DNA from: Guillardia theta CCMP2712
Lineage: Eukaryota > Cryptophyceae > Pyrenomonadales > Geminigeraceae
Assembly: GCF_000315625.1 (NCBI RefSeq)
Contig: NW_005434565.1
Location: 112,374 to 176,373, forward strand
DNA: 64,000 nt
Reading direction: 5' to 3'
This document shows, one piece after another, positions 55,064-64,000 of the stretch. The notes below the pieces were generated by a model. It made no database searches, was not told the DNA's origin, and worked only from the letters and a program-made list of their open reading frames with translations. A program made the position numbers and the translations under genes. Numbering within the stretch: position 1 is the first letter of the stretch; every line of letters starts with the position of its first letter.

Positions 55064-58000
55064 CAAGTCAAAGAAAAGGTGGAACAACAAACAGGAAGGC
55101 AACAGATTGGAGTCAAACAAGATCCTGAGTGTTTAGAGTCCCGGGAGTGGGCTGTGAGAGTCTCTGACTTGCCTCAAGGTTGCAGCCAACATCATCGTCG
55201 GGATATTGATCATACTGTTTGCATTGACGTTTGACGCTGTGAGGTCTGAAATGTGGTTTGGAGGGCTCACCGGCCATAGCTCACCTGGGTTCCGAACAGT
55301 GCTCCCATTCTTGGTGTTTTCAAAGGATCTGCTCGAATCTTCGCTGCTACTTCAACGTACTTCCGCAAGATCTTCGGTCTCTTGTAGTTTTCCTTCCTTC
55401 CTCTCCCTGACCTGCGAGGTGCAAGCAGGAAAGTCTGCGGCCCTGCAGGCAGCGAACAAGAAGGACGATGATGCGAAGGCTCCTCCTCAGGTGTCTCAGT
55501 GTGCTCGCGCTGTCGGCCGGTAGTTCTGATAGGAGCGATGCAAGCTGTCGGAAGAGATCAAGGAAGAAGTCGCCAAGCTGGTCCGCACGATGATGACAAG
55601 GGCGGGGAGCGAGAATGCCGCAGAGGTCGCAACGCATCGATTTTCGTCGCAGACAGGCTGACAGACTGTTGAAGAATGCTCGGAATGACCTGCCCCCGAG
55701 CTCCGCGACGGTGAGGGTGGGATGATGGAGATGAGAAGTTCTGAGGAGCAGCTGCAGCAGCAGCCGAACGATCTGAACGAGGAGTTGAAGTCGAGTTACA
55801 ACAGGTTGAGGGCAGAGATTGCAGCAGCCAAGTAAGTAGGAGGAAGCGGAGGAGGGGGATGGGGAAGAGGAAGATGAGCAGCAGCAACAGCAGGTGGAGT
55901 GTGGGAGGGAAGGAGGGGGGGGGTTGGGGTGACAGGAGGAGGAGGAGGAGGAGGAGGAGGAGGAGGTGCTGGTGGTGGTGGATGAGCGGAGGAGGAGGAT
56001 GATGAGGCTGAGGAGGAGTGTCTTCGTCCTGATAGCCTCCAGGCAAGAGAGCTTGGAATTGCAAAACCTGAGGACGGAGGTGACGAGTGCTTCAACTTTG
56101 GGGGTTGCGGGGGCGTGTGAAGGAATGTAAGAATTCTTTCAATGTCACTGACAGATGTCTGTTATCCTTCAGGTCGAGATGTCGTTGCAGAGTTTGCGGA
56201 TTGAGATCGAGCAAGCTGCCGACGCCAAGAACAGGAGCGTCACTCATGTACAATCCCTCCCTTCCCTCCTACTCCTGCTACTCCTCTGCCTGCTTCTGAA
56301 CTTTCCGTTTCTTGTCGCACTTTGGCAGTTTCGAAAGGAGCTGGAGAGTACAAACTTGTCAATCGCAAGATTTGAGAATGAGGTGAGTGAACCTACGATC
56401 TTTCCTTGCCTCGCCTTGTTGTCATCTACTGACTTTGGGCCTTTAGATCCAGAGGATGGACACGTTGATACAATCCGAGAGAGGGAATTCTGAGGTGAAT
56501 GAGGGAGAGACAGAGAAGAAGCAAGGGAGGGATTGGGCAAGGAGTAAGAGGAGTAAGAGGAGGAGGAGTAAGAGGAAGAGGAGTAAGAGGAACAAAAGGA
56601 GGAGGAGGAGGAGTAAGTGGAGGAGGAGGAGGAGGAGTAGAGTATCAATGGATCCACGTGAACTTGTTCTTTGGCTTGCAGGAATTGAAGAAGAAAAGTG
56701 AAGATCTCGACAATCAGCTCAGAGATCTGAGAGCTCAGCATGTCTGTCTGCCTGCTGTGATCATGTTTGTTCCTCACTACATTCTCCAACAGGACCTTCT
56801 GGGCCTCGAAGTTGGTCATGTCAGAAACCAACTGAGCAAACCTGTCAAGGAAGTATCGTTCCACCATGTCAGCTCAAACCATGTTTCCCTGTTGTGTTGG
56901 TTTATTGTGAGGAATCTTTGCTTTCAGACGGCTGTTGACAAGATGGAAGTGGACAAGCTGAGAGAGAGGATGGAAGGTTTTGAAACACAAGTGAGTGTCG
57001 CATCTGCGTCTGCATGTTTGCTGAAGTTGGTCTGAGCAGCTGATGAGCCTGGGCGAGAGAAGAACGAGGGAGGAGTCAACAATAGCAGACACAACAACTT
57101 GTGAAAGGACGAATCACGAACTCAGCAGCGATGTGAGAGTGATTTGACAGTGTTCTGTTGACTTGTTGGTGATGTTCAAATTGTTGCAGCTGGATGCAAG
57201 GGCAGCCCAACTCACCAAGACAGCTTCAGAGGTGAACACGTTGCAGAAATTTCGAGAGAGCAAACTTTCTTTCTTGAAACAAGAGCGCTTGTTGAACTCA
57301 CTATATGCGTGTGCTCATGTCTGCAACCATTCAGGTGCTGGGTGCAAAGAAAATGATCGAGTTGTTGCACACGGAGTACAAGCAAGAGTGAGAGTTGTCA
57401 GAGGCGAAGAAGATCTGTTGATCATGATCCCAGAAAGATCGCCATCGAGACAAGAATTAAGCAGATGGATGAGAAAGTCGAACAGGTTTGAGCTGACTTC
57501 TTTTGCCTCCTCCTCCTCCTCCTCCTCCTCCTCCTCCTCCTCCTCCTCCTCCTCCTCCTCCTCCTCCTCCTCCTCTTCTGATAACCCAGCAGGTTTCTTC
57601 TTCCAACCTCGAGGCGCTGGCAGCTCTTGAAGCGATTCGATACAAGGTCAGACTGTCCTTGCTCCCTCGTCTCCTCATCCATCTTTGACTTGCAGTACAA
57701 CGAGTTTCTGACGCTCTCCAACGAGCTGAACGCGATGAAAGACGAAGTTGATTGCCCTTGACATGTTGTGCTGGACTGATGATGATGAAGACGAACAGTC
57801 TGATCAAGGAGAGCTCTGGCAAGGTGAGCAGAGGGGACGAGGGAGAGGGAGAAATGAAGATGAGACGCGGGAAGAGCCAGGACGAGGAAGGAGAGGGTTT
57901 GAGAGGATGTAATCAAGGGAGAGGAGGGAGGAGCAGGAGCAGGAACAAGAGGAGAAGCAGGAGAAGGAGGGAAGGAGAGAAGAAAAGGAGCAGAGGAGCG

Positions 58001-60055
58001 AGGAGAAGGAGGAGGAGAGATGTCTTGTTGATGTATTCTGAAATGATGCAGATGAAGGAGATCTCCACTGTTCTCGATCAAGTGCAGGAGCTGAGAAGGG
58101 AGATGACGGTGAGACCGCAGACAGAAATCATAAGATACCATAGCACAACGTCTTCATCTCACATTACAACATGTCATATTATAGCATAACAAGACATATG
58201 TCAGCAGTGTTGTGACGTTCAGAATAATCGGGTTACATATCAGTCTCATCTCATCTCATTCCATCTGATCTCATCTTGTATCAAATCATGAATTTGAATG
58301 CAGTTGAGGGACGACGCTCTTGACATTCGGTTGAGAGGTAAGGATTCTGAGAATTCCTCCTTGAATCTTGTTTGTACTTTTCTTTCTCCTTTTCTTCTCC
58401 CACTTTCTTCTTTCTCCCCTTTCCTTTCTCTTCTCACTCCTCTTCTTCTTACATTCTCTTCAAGAACTCAAAGTGCAGCTGAAAGAATACATAGTGAACA
58501 AGAAGAAGGCAAAAGATCCCTCTCCCTCTCCTCCTCCTTCTCCTTCGTCTTCTCCTTCTCCTTCTTCTCCTCCGCCCCCCCCCCCCCCCGCCCGCCCCCC
58601 CTTTTCTCCTCCTCCTGATTTTCTGCATCGCCTCCCTCTCTTCTCCTCCCCTCTCCCCTCTCCTCTCTTTTCCCTCCCTTCCTCCCCGCTCATCTCAAGT
58701 CTCTCCAGGAGCTCGACGGAGCCTCCACCCCTTCTCGCCCGACGTTCACGCCCGTCTCTTCTCCTCCTGCGCTGACATCGGAGTCACGATGCCCTTCAGA
58801 TCAAGCGACCAGGCGCGACAGGAGAATTTCAAGGTGCGGAATCATGAGGAGGGGCAGAGAGGGAGCTGGAGAAGAAGAACATGAGAGGAGGAGGAGAGGA
58901 GGAGGAGGAGTTGGTGTTGGTGGTGGAGGAGGTGTAACAACGTTACAGGAGCAACGCCGTCAGCAGGTCTTCTTCCTTCTCTCACGCTTCCTTGTGCCTC
59001 CCCCCCCTCATCTTCTCCCCAGCCCATCAGGGGGTTGGCGGCGACGGCACGGCCAGCAAACTTTCCTTGCGCTCTCAGTCGCCGTCTGAGGTCTCAACGA
59101 GGAGGAACGAAGCCGCTAGACCTTCTCCCGAAGCTCATCAAGACGTGAGACGATCCTGCTCGTCGATGACTTCCTCCTCGTCTCCTGCTGCTGCTGCTGA
59201 TCCTCCTCCTCCTCCTCCTCCTCCTCCTCCTCCTCCTCCTCCTCCTCCTCCTCCTCCTCCTCATTCTCATCCTTTGCTCTCAGGTTGGCATAGGAGTCAA
59301 GTTCTCAGCGACAGGGGACGGGCTGCTGGTAACCTTTCCTCCTTGTCTCTCCTCCTCTCTCCCCTACTCTTCTCCCTCGCTCCTTCCCTCCTTCCCTTCC
59401 CCCTTCTCTTGCTCCTCCAACTCCTCCAACTCCTCCTCGCCTCCCTCATCCTTGCCGCAGGTCGTCGATCTCGTTCCCAACAGCGCTGCCGCCCATGTCT
59501 CGGCCGTTCTCCTCCTCTCCGCACTGACTCGTCTACCTCAGAGCGGCGAGGTTCTCATAGGCGATCGTGTCGTCACCATTGACGGGCAAGACATCTCCAT
59601 GGTGGGGACTCCTTCCCTCCCTCCTCCCTCCCTTCTCCTGCTTCTGCTCCCGCTCCCGCTCCCGCTCCTGCTCCGCGTGCTGCTGCTGCTGCTCTCCCCC
59701 TCACCAGAACTCCAGCTGCCGTCCTCGGAGGCCGTCCGCAAGATCCTCGGAGCCCCGAACTCACTGGTCACTCTCGGAATCAATCGCCATGGGCAGGCGA
59801 GTAACAGAAGTCCCTCCTCCTCCTACTCCTACTCCTCCTACTCCTTTCCTCCTCAACCCAATCATTCCCTCCTTTCCTTCCTCCTCCTTTTCCCTCTTCC
59901 TCCTCCTCCTCCTCCTCCCAATCATTCCCTGCTCTACCTCCTCCTCTGCCATCTCTTTCCCCCCTCTCTCCTTGTTCTCCAATCTTCTTCCCTCAAATTC
60001 TCTACAGTCAAGGAGCGTCAAGTTGGTCCGAGGCTGGACATCGAGCATGCCATGA
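54926..60055 (+). CDS. Acidic/transmembrane, long coiled-coil protein with C-terminal PDZ domain
   Basis: A chain of about 25 short exons. The proposed start at 54926 gives a Glu/Asp-rich segment. A hydrophobic exon follows (NIIVGILIILFALTFDA, ~55189-55240), likely one membrane span. Exons from 55420 to about 58510 are helical and coiled-coil in character: LSEEIKEEVAKLVRTMM, EQLQQQPNDLNEELKSSY, ELKKKSEDLDNQLRDLRAQ, MEVDKLRERMEGFETQ, VLGAKKMIELLHTEYKQE and ISTVLDQVQELRREM. A Ser/Pro linker leads to a PDZ domain at 59280-60055, with GVKFSATGDGLL, VVDLVPNSAA, SGEVLIGDRVVTIDGQDI, SEAVRKILGAPNSLVTLGI and SVKLVRGW. Nearly all inferred introns are phase 0. The 5' end, the 58510-59100 exons and the final frame are the weak points. 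A membrane-anchored scaffold is the likely role. It converges on CAF1. Confidence 0.68.
57511..57573. repeat. (TCC)n microsatellite in intron
   Basis: About 21 uninterrupted TCC triplets in an intron of the PDZ-protein gene. Similar runs occur at about 59205-59262 and, as GGA, at 55936-55966. Confidence 0.85.
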
Positions 60056-60362
60056 CCGAGGGGAAGGAGGAGGGAGATAGCTAGAGGGTCGAGACTTGTT
60101 CATCTCTTGGCTTTTATCTTTCATCTGATCTTTTTTGTTTTTTGAACTTCACAAAGAAGAAATTCCCTGTGAGCAAAGAAAAAAACAGGTTTCCCTTACA
60201 ACTTCGATTACACATTTCATGGTACATCCTTCTGTTCAACCTTGTCGCCGTCCAACGCCAAGTCCCTCTCCATACATGTTGCGCCACCATTCGTTGTTTC
60301 CCGCTTGCTGATCCATCGCATGTACAGTCTCATCCATTCCCATGAGCAGCTTCTTACAAGCC
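60056..60362. other. Convergent spacer between PDZ gene and CAF1
   Basis: About 307 bp between two stop codons. It is AT-rich with no gene and presumably contains both 3' UTRs. Confidence 0.5.
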
Positions 60363-62121
60363 TCAGGCCTGGTTCGCGTTCCACGTGGTTGGACCGGAGA
60401 CCGATCCTTGACCAAGACCATAGAGGACCTGCAGCGATAGTCAGACGACGCTTCCTCCTTCCATCCCATGACTCACCCCAGCATACTTGGATTCATCGAT
60501 GTTGTTCTCAAAAAATAATCTTGCCATTTTGAAAAATGTCAAAGATGTGACCTACACGCCTCAGTCAGGACGACACGCTCAACCAGCTGAGCTGCTCTTA
60601 CCAAGCTGTCGCTGCCTGCTTGATGCGACGGTCCCACCCTCTTCACCTGTCGGAGACATTCAACGGCTGCTTTCTGACAGCAGGGGGAAGACCTCGAGCG
60701 TCTCGGCAATGCGATTCAGACCTCCTTTCAGTGATTCGCAGCTCTTCATGATGTACTGCGTGGCCCAGTCAGGCCACTTTGTCAAAGTTCTAACAATCTC
60801 ACCTTGATATCGAAGAAGCATGGAAAGTAATCACCGAGCAGAGCAAAGAAGTCGCTTTCCTTCTCAGGAAGCTGTCAAAGAAATTCAGCCACACTGAATA
60901 GATGAAACCATCGTCCGACCTTGGCATTCGTCAACACTTTCACCAGATACCTGAAATTTCGCACTTATTAGCACGCGCATTTGAATTTAACGAGGGAAAA
61001 AGAAAAAAAAATATTACCCAAAATCGAAGTATGAATGGAAGGAAATCCATCGCACTTCCTCACTAAGAGTGAGTCCAGAAACCTGGAATACATCATCACT
61101 TCTTCTTACTCCCTCCCTCCCTTGTATACCATGAATAATCCCCCGAATTCTTCTACATCAATTCCATCTTTTTGATGCTTTTCAAAATCTACACCAGCCT
61201 GTTCGTCCAAGCCGTCAGCATGTCAACTCTCCCCCAGAAAACGAGATGTGCTTGATACCTTTCGCAGCAGATCGATCGAATCTTGGGCGAAAATATCATT
61301 TTCCAGATCAAAGCTGGAAGATATGTCATGGAAACACACCCGACCTTGCAAGTCCCAACCTGAAATGAAATTGCCATGTGCACCTTTCATGTAAGTTTCC
61401 GTTCTCGTCCGAGAAAGTTAATCCGAGCTGAGAAATTCCACTCAGCTACATGTCTGGCAACGGACGGGTATACCTGAATTATCCTTAACAGGTCAACATT
61501 GCATTTCACAGTCTGGAGAAGAAGTGTAAGAACGAGGACGAGCTCGTCATTTCGAGTGAATCAAAATTCTTCGAAATGAGGCATAGCCGAACAAAGACAG
61601 GACACATAATTACTTGATATTGATAATCTGTGTGAGAACGGAAGGTTCCATAAGGCCTTGCAACAACACCAGGAAATTCCGTGTCCATAGCAACGTATGG
61701 GTGCTTCAAGGAAGAACAAAAAGAATCAACAACCTCAAAGTCCCCCGCTCCATCCGTTCTCCTCACCGTTTGAACGATGTCAGAGATCTCCCTGAAGGCG
61801 TCTTCAAGATTATGCCTCCACACATTGATGATATTGGTGTCGTCAACAATCACAGGCTGGTTTGCCGCCAAGAGTTCGTTCATCATCGGAGCGGTCATCC
61901 CGGCACCTTGGTCGTCCTGGCGACAACGTGAGCTAACCTTCACTTCACGCTCTCCTTCCCTCCACGCTCTCCTTCCTCACCATGGACTGCTGATTCATCC
62001 ATTCTGTTTGAGCAGAAAGTGTTGAGAGCTCGCTCGGTTCTCCGGGCGCGTCCCAGTCCTCTCCGTCGCCAATGGTCTCATCGTCTCCCTGCGCACCATC
62101 TCCTTCGGGTGCCATGGCCAT
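60363..62121 (-). CDS. CAF1: CCR4-NOT deadenylase subunit CAF1/POP2 (CNOT7 type), 362 aa
   Basis: This DEDD-family 3'-5' exoribonuclease removes mRNA poly(A) tails within CCR4-NOT. Thirteen exons close to 362 residues: 62121-61981, 61916-61614, 61512-61474, 61427-61360, 61313-61259, 61198-61130, 61082-61018, 60950-60920, 60871-60803, 60755-60693, 60646-60602, 60551-60477 and 60428-60363. The catalytic D and E are in YVAMDTEFPGVVARP, and the next D in SFHSYFDFGYLVK. The last motif lies in VKRVGPSHQAGSDSL. Other landmarks are TVKCNVDLLRIIQLGLTFSD, FDLENDIFAQDSIDLL, YIMKSCESLKGGLNRIAETL and FFENNIDESKYAG-VLYGLG. About 65 acidic residues precede the domain, an extension over the ~285-residue animal proteins. 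Three exons are 31-45 bases long, and most introns are 45-65 bases. Confidence 0.95.
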
Positions 62122-63354
62122 TGGGGTCAAACTTCAAATCGCTTCAAACCAGGAAGGGATTATTCCATCTGCAGAGATAAATGTTAGACCATGATAAAAT
62201 CAGCAAGCTGCCAAGATTTCACTTCCATGATTCATCTCTTGTAACATAAGGATCCGTTGAACTAAACCTGTCCACTAAATCCTGCTCCATGCGACAATTC
62301 CACGCTGAATAAAGTTTGCTGTAACTAGCTGCTTTCGCATAATCATTCATAACCTCTTATTCACGCCCCCTCCTACTCTTTTACAAAGTTTCTTGTGGTA
62401 CATTTACCTTAGAACATCTGTCAACCATCTCCTGCCCCTCCTACCATACGCTACCAAGGCTCACCCTGCTAATCTTTCTGCATGCTTCGGCTTCAGCAAT
62501 CTACCTTTCTTTGCCTGGCATTTCTTTTGTTCCAGCATCATCCTCTTCACCTCCCCTTCCTCTCCCCCTCCTCCCCTCCCTTCCTTCCCCACCATTGCCA
62601 TTCCTCTTCCTCGCAGCGCTGGCGGGCGACGAGCGGAAGGGCAGGGGGGTGATATGTCATGGGTGGGTTACACGAAATCTTTTAAGATGATTCTAAATTA
62701 TGAGATTTTGAGTTGCAATTGCCTCCTAATATTCAAATAAAATTTGAATATTTTGTCTAAAACTCCCATCGAAGGGGTGGGTAGTGAATTTAGTAGGGTC
62801 CTTTGGGGGTGGAGGGCTCATGATTTAAAAAAACCGATAAATAGTTTTATATCTGTATACACTATTTATAAATTTATATGATATTGTACTAACAATAGCA
62901 ACTAATGGACTGATATTTTCCATAAATAAGTCGAGTAATATTAAAAAGATGTAAATAGTACACGGATATCAAATTTCGTACGATTTACTACCAAGTTTTT
63001 TCAATAGAAATTTTGAACATGGCTCTATTTAAAATACTAAAATAATGATAACTAAACCTCATGGTAGTTAACCCTTCCACTTTTCGAAGTTTCGGCCCCA
63101 GAACGTCCAAACTTTCAGAAATTTCGCCACTGAAGTCTCAAAGTTTCACCGATCGGCGGCAGCCGGGCCCGGGCCGGGTCCCCGGGCCCGGGCCGCCGGG
63201 CGCAGCAGCAGGTAAAAGGCAACTTGTGCCTGTACAGGTGCTCTCGGACATGTTGCAGATGTCTCTGAATTGATACAAGTACTTCACACTATCAAACAAA
63301 ATCCCTCGGGGCCCCGGACGCTCAGGTTGAGTTGCTCCGCGTCGCCTCCTATGC
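62122..63354. other. AT-rich spacer with G-run island and GC palindrome
   Basis: No gene is supported. It includes a pyrimidine stretch upstream of CAF1, a G-run segment at 62630-62820 (GGGTGGGTTA, GGGGTGGGTAG), a very AT-rich stretch 62820-63060, and the GC palindrome at 63161-63202. Confidence 0.55.
63161..63202. repeat. GC-only palindromic block (CCCGGGCCCGGG arms)
   Basis: An almost pure G/C block with two GGGCCCGGGCC arms around GGGTCC; it can form a long hairpin. It recalls the smaller GC hairpin at 19865-19887 and lies in an otherwise AT-rich spacer. Confidence 0.75.
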
Positions 63355-64000
63355 TCATGTGGTAGTTCGTACAGCCACGTCGTGAAGGAGATACGCAATA
63401 AAGATGTGCAGAGCCCCAGCATACATGGCGAGGATGAGGACGATCTGTGAGTACGAGTGAGGATAGAAGAGTAGAAGAGTAGGGGGAGACAGGCAAGAGG
63501 AGCACAAGGAGCTGGGATGAGGGGAAGGGGGTAATCTCGGAACAACACGGTGGGTGCCGCGGCGCTAGAGGAGCAAGTGGGGAGTTACTGAGGTGAAAAG
63601 GCTGACCGGCCATGGGCTGCGCAGGTCCCTGCGAATGCGGAAGAGAGAGATGCCGATGTTGCGGATGAGGGAGAGGAGGGCGCGCCGGAGACCACTGCAA
63701 GAGAGAGGGGAGAGTCAGTGAGCCACTGGTGGAAAACAAACAGGAAGAGGAGCCGTGGAGTAGATGCAAGAATCTGAGGAGGGGGGGAGGGAGGGAGGGA
63801 GGGAGAGAAGGGAGGAAGGGAAGGGAGAGAAGGGAGGAAGGGAAGGGAGAGAAGGGAGGAAGGGAGGGGGGGGGAGAGAAGGGAGGAGAGACCTGGCCTC
63901 GACCAAGAGACTTTCACAGTTGTCTCGCTCCACATGCTGCATCCGCTCGCAGTGCCGGCAGTGTTGGTTTGACTTTCCCCCCATGGAGCTCACCATGTTC
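63355..64000 (-). CDS. Partial gene, membrane-associated protein, truncated at right edge
   Basis: The last exons of a gene entering from the right. A Cys/His-rich segment (NQHCRHCERMQHVERDNCES, ~63970-63905) may be a small zinc site. The next exon encodes a basic amphipathic stretch (LRRALLSLIRNIGISLFRI with RRDLRSPWP, ~63695-63610). The final exon encodes a hydrophobic segment (IVLILAMYAGALHIFIAYLL) and then a stop at 63355. An ATG at 63996 could be the start, but it is also followed directly by a good splice donor (GTGAGC), so the gene may extend beyond the window. The intron at 63720-63895 is full of GGGA/GGGAAGG purine repeat. The family is not recognised. Confidence 0.45.
63775..63892. 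repeat. GGGAGGGA/GAAGGGAGG purine repeat
   Basis: Imperfect units of GGGAGAGAAGGGAGGAAG repeat within the inferred intron of the right-edge gene. Confidence 0.75.

Overview
This is nuclear DNA of a flagellated, single-celled eukaryote. Most protein-coding genes are split by very short GT-AG introns, many of them close to 50 bases, with a recurrent CTGAC-like branch site just before the acceptor. The genes include an axonemal dynein heavy chain, a NIMA-type kinase, a spliceosome factor, CCR4-NOT and DNA polymerase epsilon subunits, and an organellar OXA1 insertase. The mix of moderately GC-rich coding sequence, purine/pyrimidine-skewed low-complexity introns and tiny introns is what I would expect of a cryptophyte alga such as Guillardia theta. 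That placement is inference; nothing seen here proves the species.

Layout, left to right (strand in brackets): a 478-residue multi-pass membrane protein of unknown role (-, 150-3046); CWC25 splicing factor (+, 3554-5595); inner-arm dynein heavy chain of the DNAH2 type (-, 5697-19670), almost all of it one 12.9-kb exon; a spacer with a 30-bp tandem repeat; an EDRF1-like TPR protein (-, 20760 to about 27.2 kb); a G-run-rich spacer; a NEK-like kinase (+, 28877-30239); a CAP-Gly/histone-deacetylase fusion (-, 30389-32092); an unrecognised multi-exon gene with a signal peptide (+, 32728 to about 35754); a glycine-rich/beta-helix/EF-hand protein (-, 35729-40305); OXA1 (-, 40866-42392); an acidic nuclear-type protein (+, 43512-45339); a 269-residue unknown (+, 46361-47220); a DUF2779-type nuclease of bacterial character but split by introns (-, 47964-51322); POLE2 with an extra C-terminal tail carrying a PCNA-binding motif (-, 51848-54079); an acidic/transmembrane/coiled-coil/PDZ protein (+, about 54926-60055); CAF1/POP2 deadenylase (-, 60363-62121); and a partial membrane protein running off the right edge (-, 63355-64000).

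Neighbouring genes mostly alternate in direction. Convergent pairs lie very close: CWC25/DNAH2 are about 100 bp apart, NEK/HDAC about 150 bp apart, and the pair at 35.7 kb overlaps. Divergent pairs share spacers of 0.5-1.7 kb filled with simple repeats or G-run/C-run islands. There is no operon logic. Functional themes are microtubule and flagellum biology (dynein, NEK, CAP-Gly HDAC), RNA processing (CWC25, CAF1), DNA replication (POLE2) and organelle biogenesis (OXA1).

Exon models for the 478-residue gene, CWC25, DNAH2, NEK, OXA1, POLE2 and CAF1 were joined by eye and each closes to a whole number of codons from ATG to stop. The EDRF1-like, 32.7-kb, DUF2779 and PDZ models are less complete. 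No rRNA, tRNA, CRISPR array or recognisable transposase was seen.
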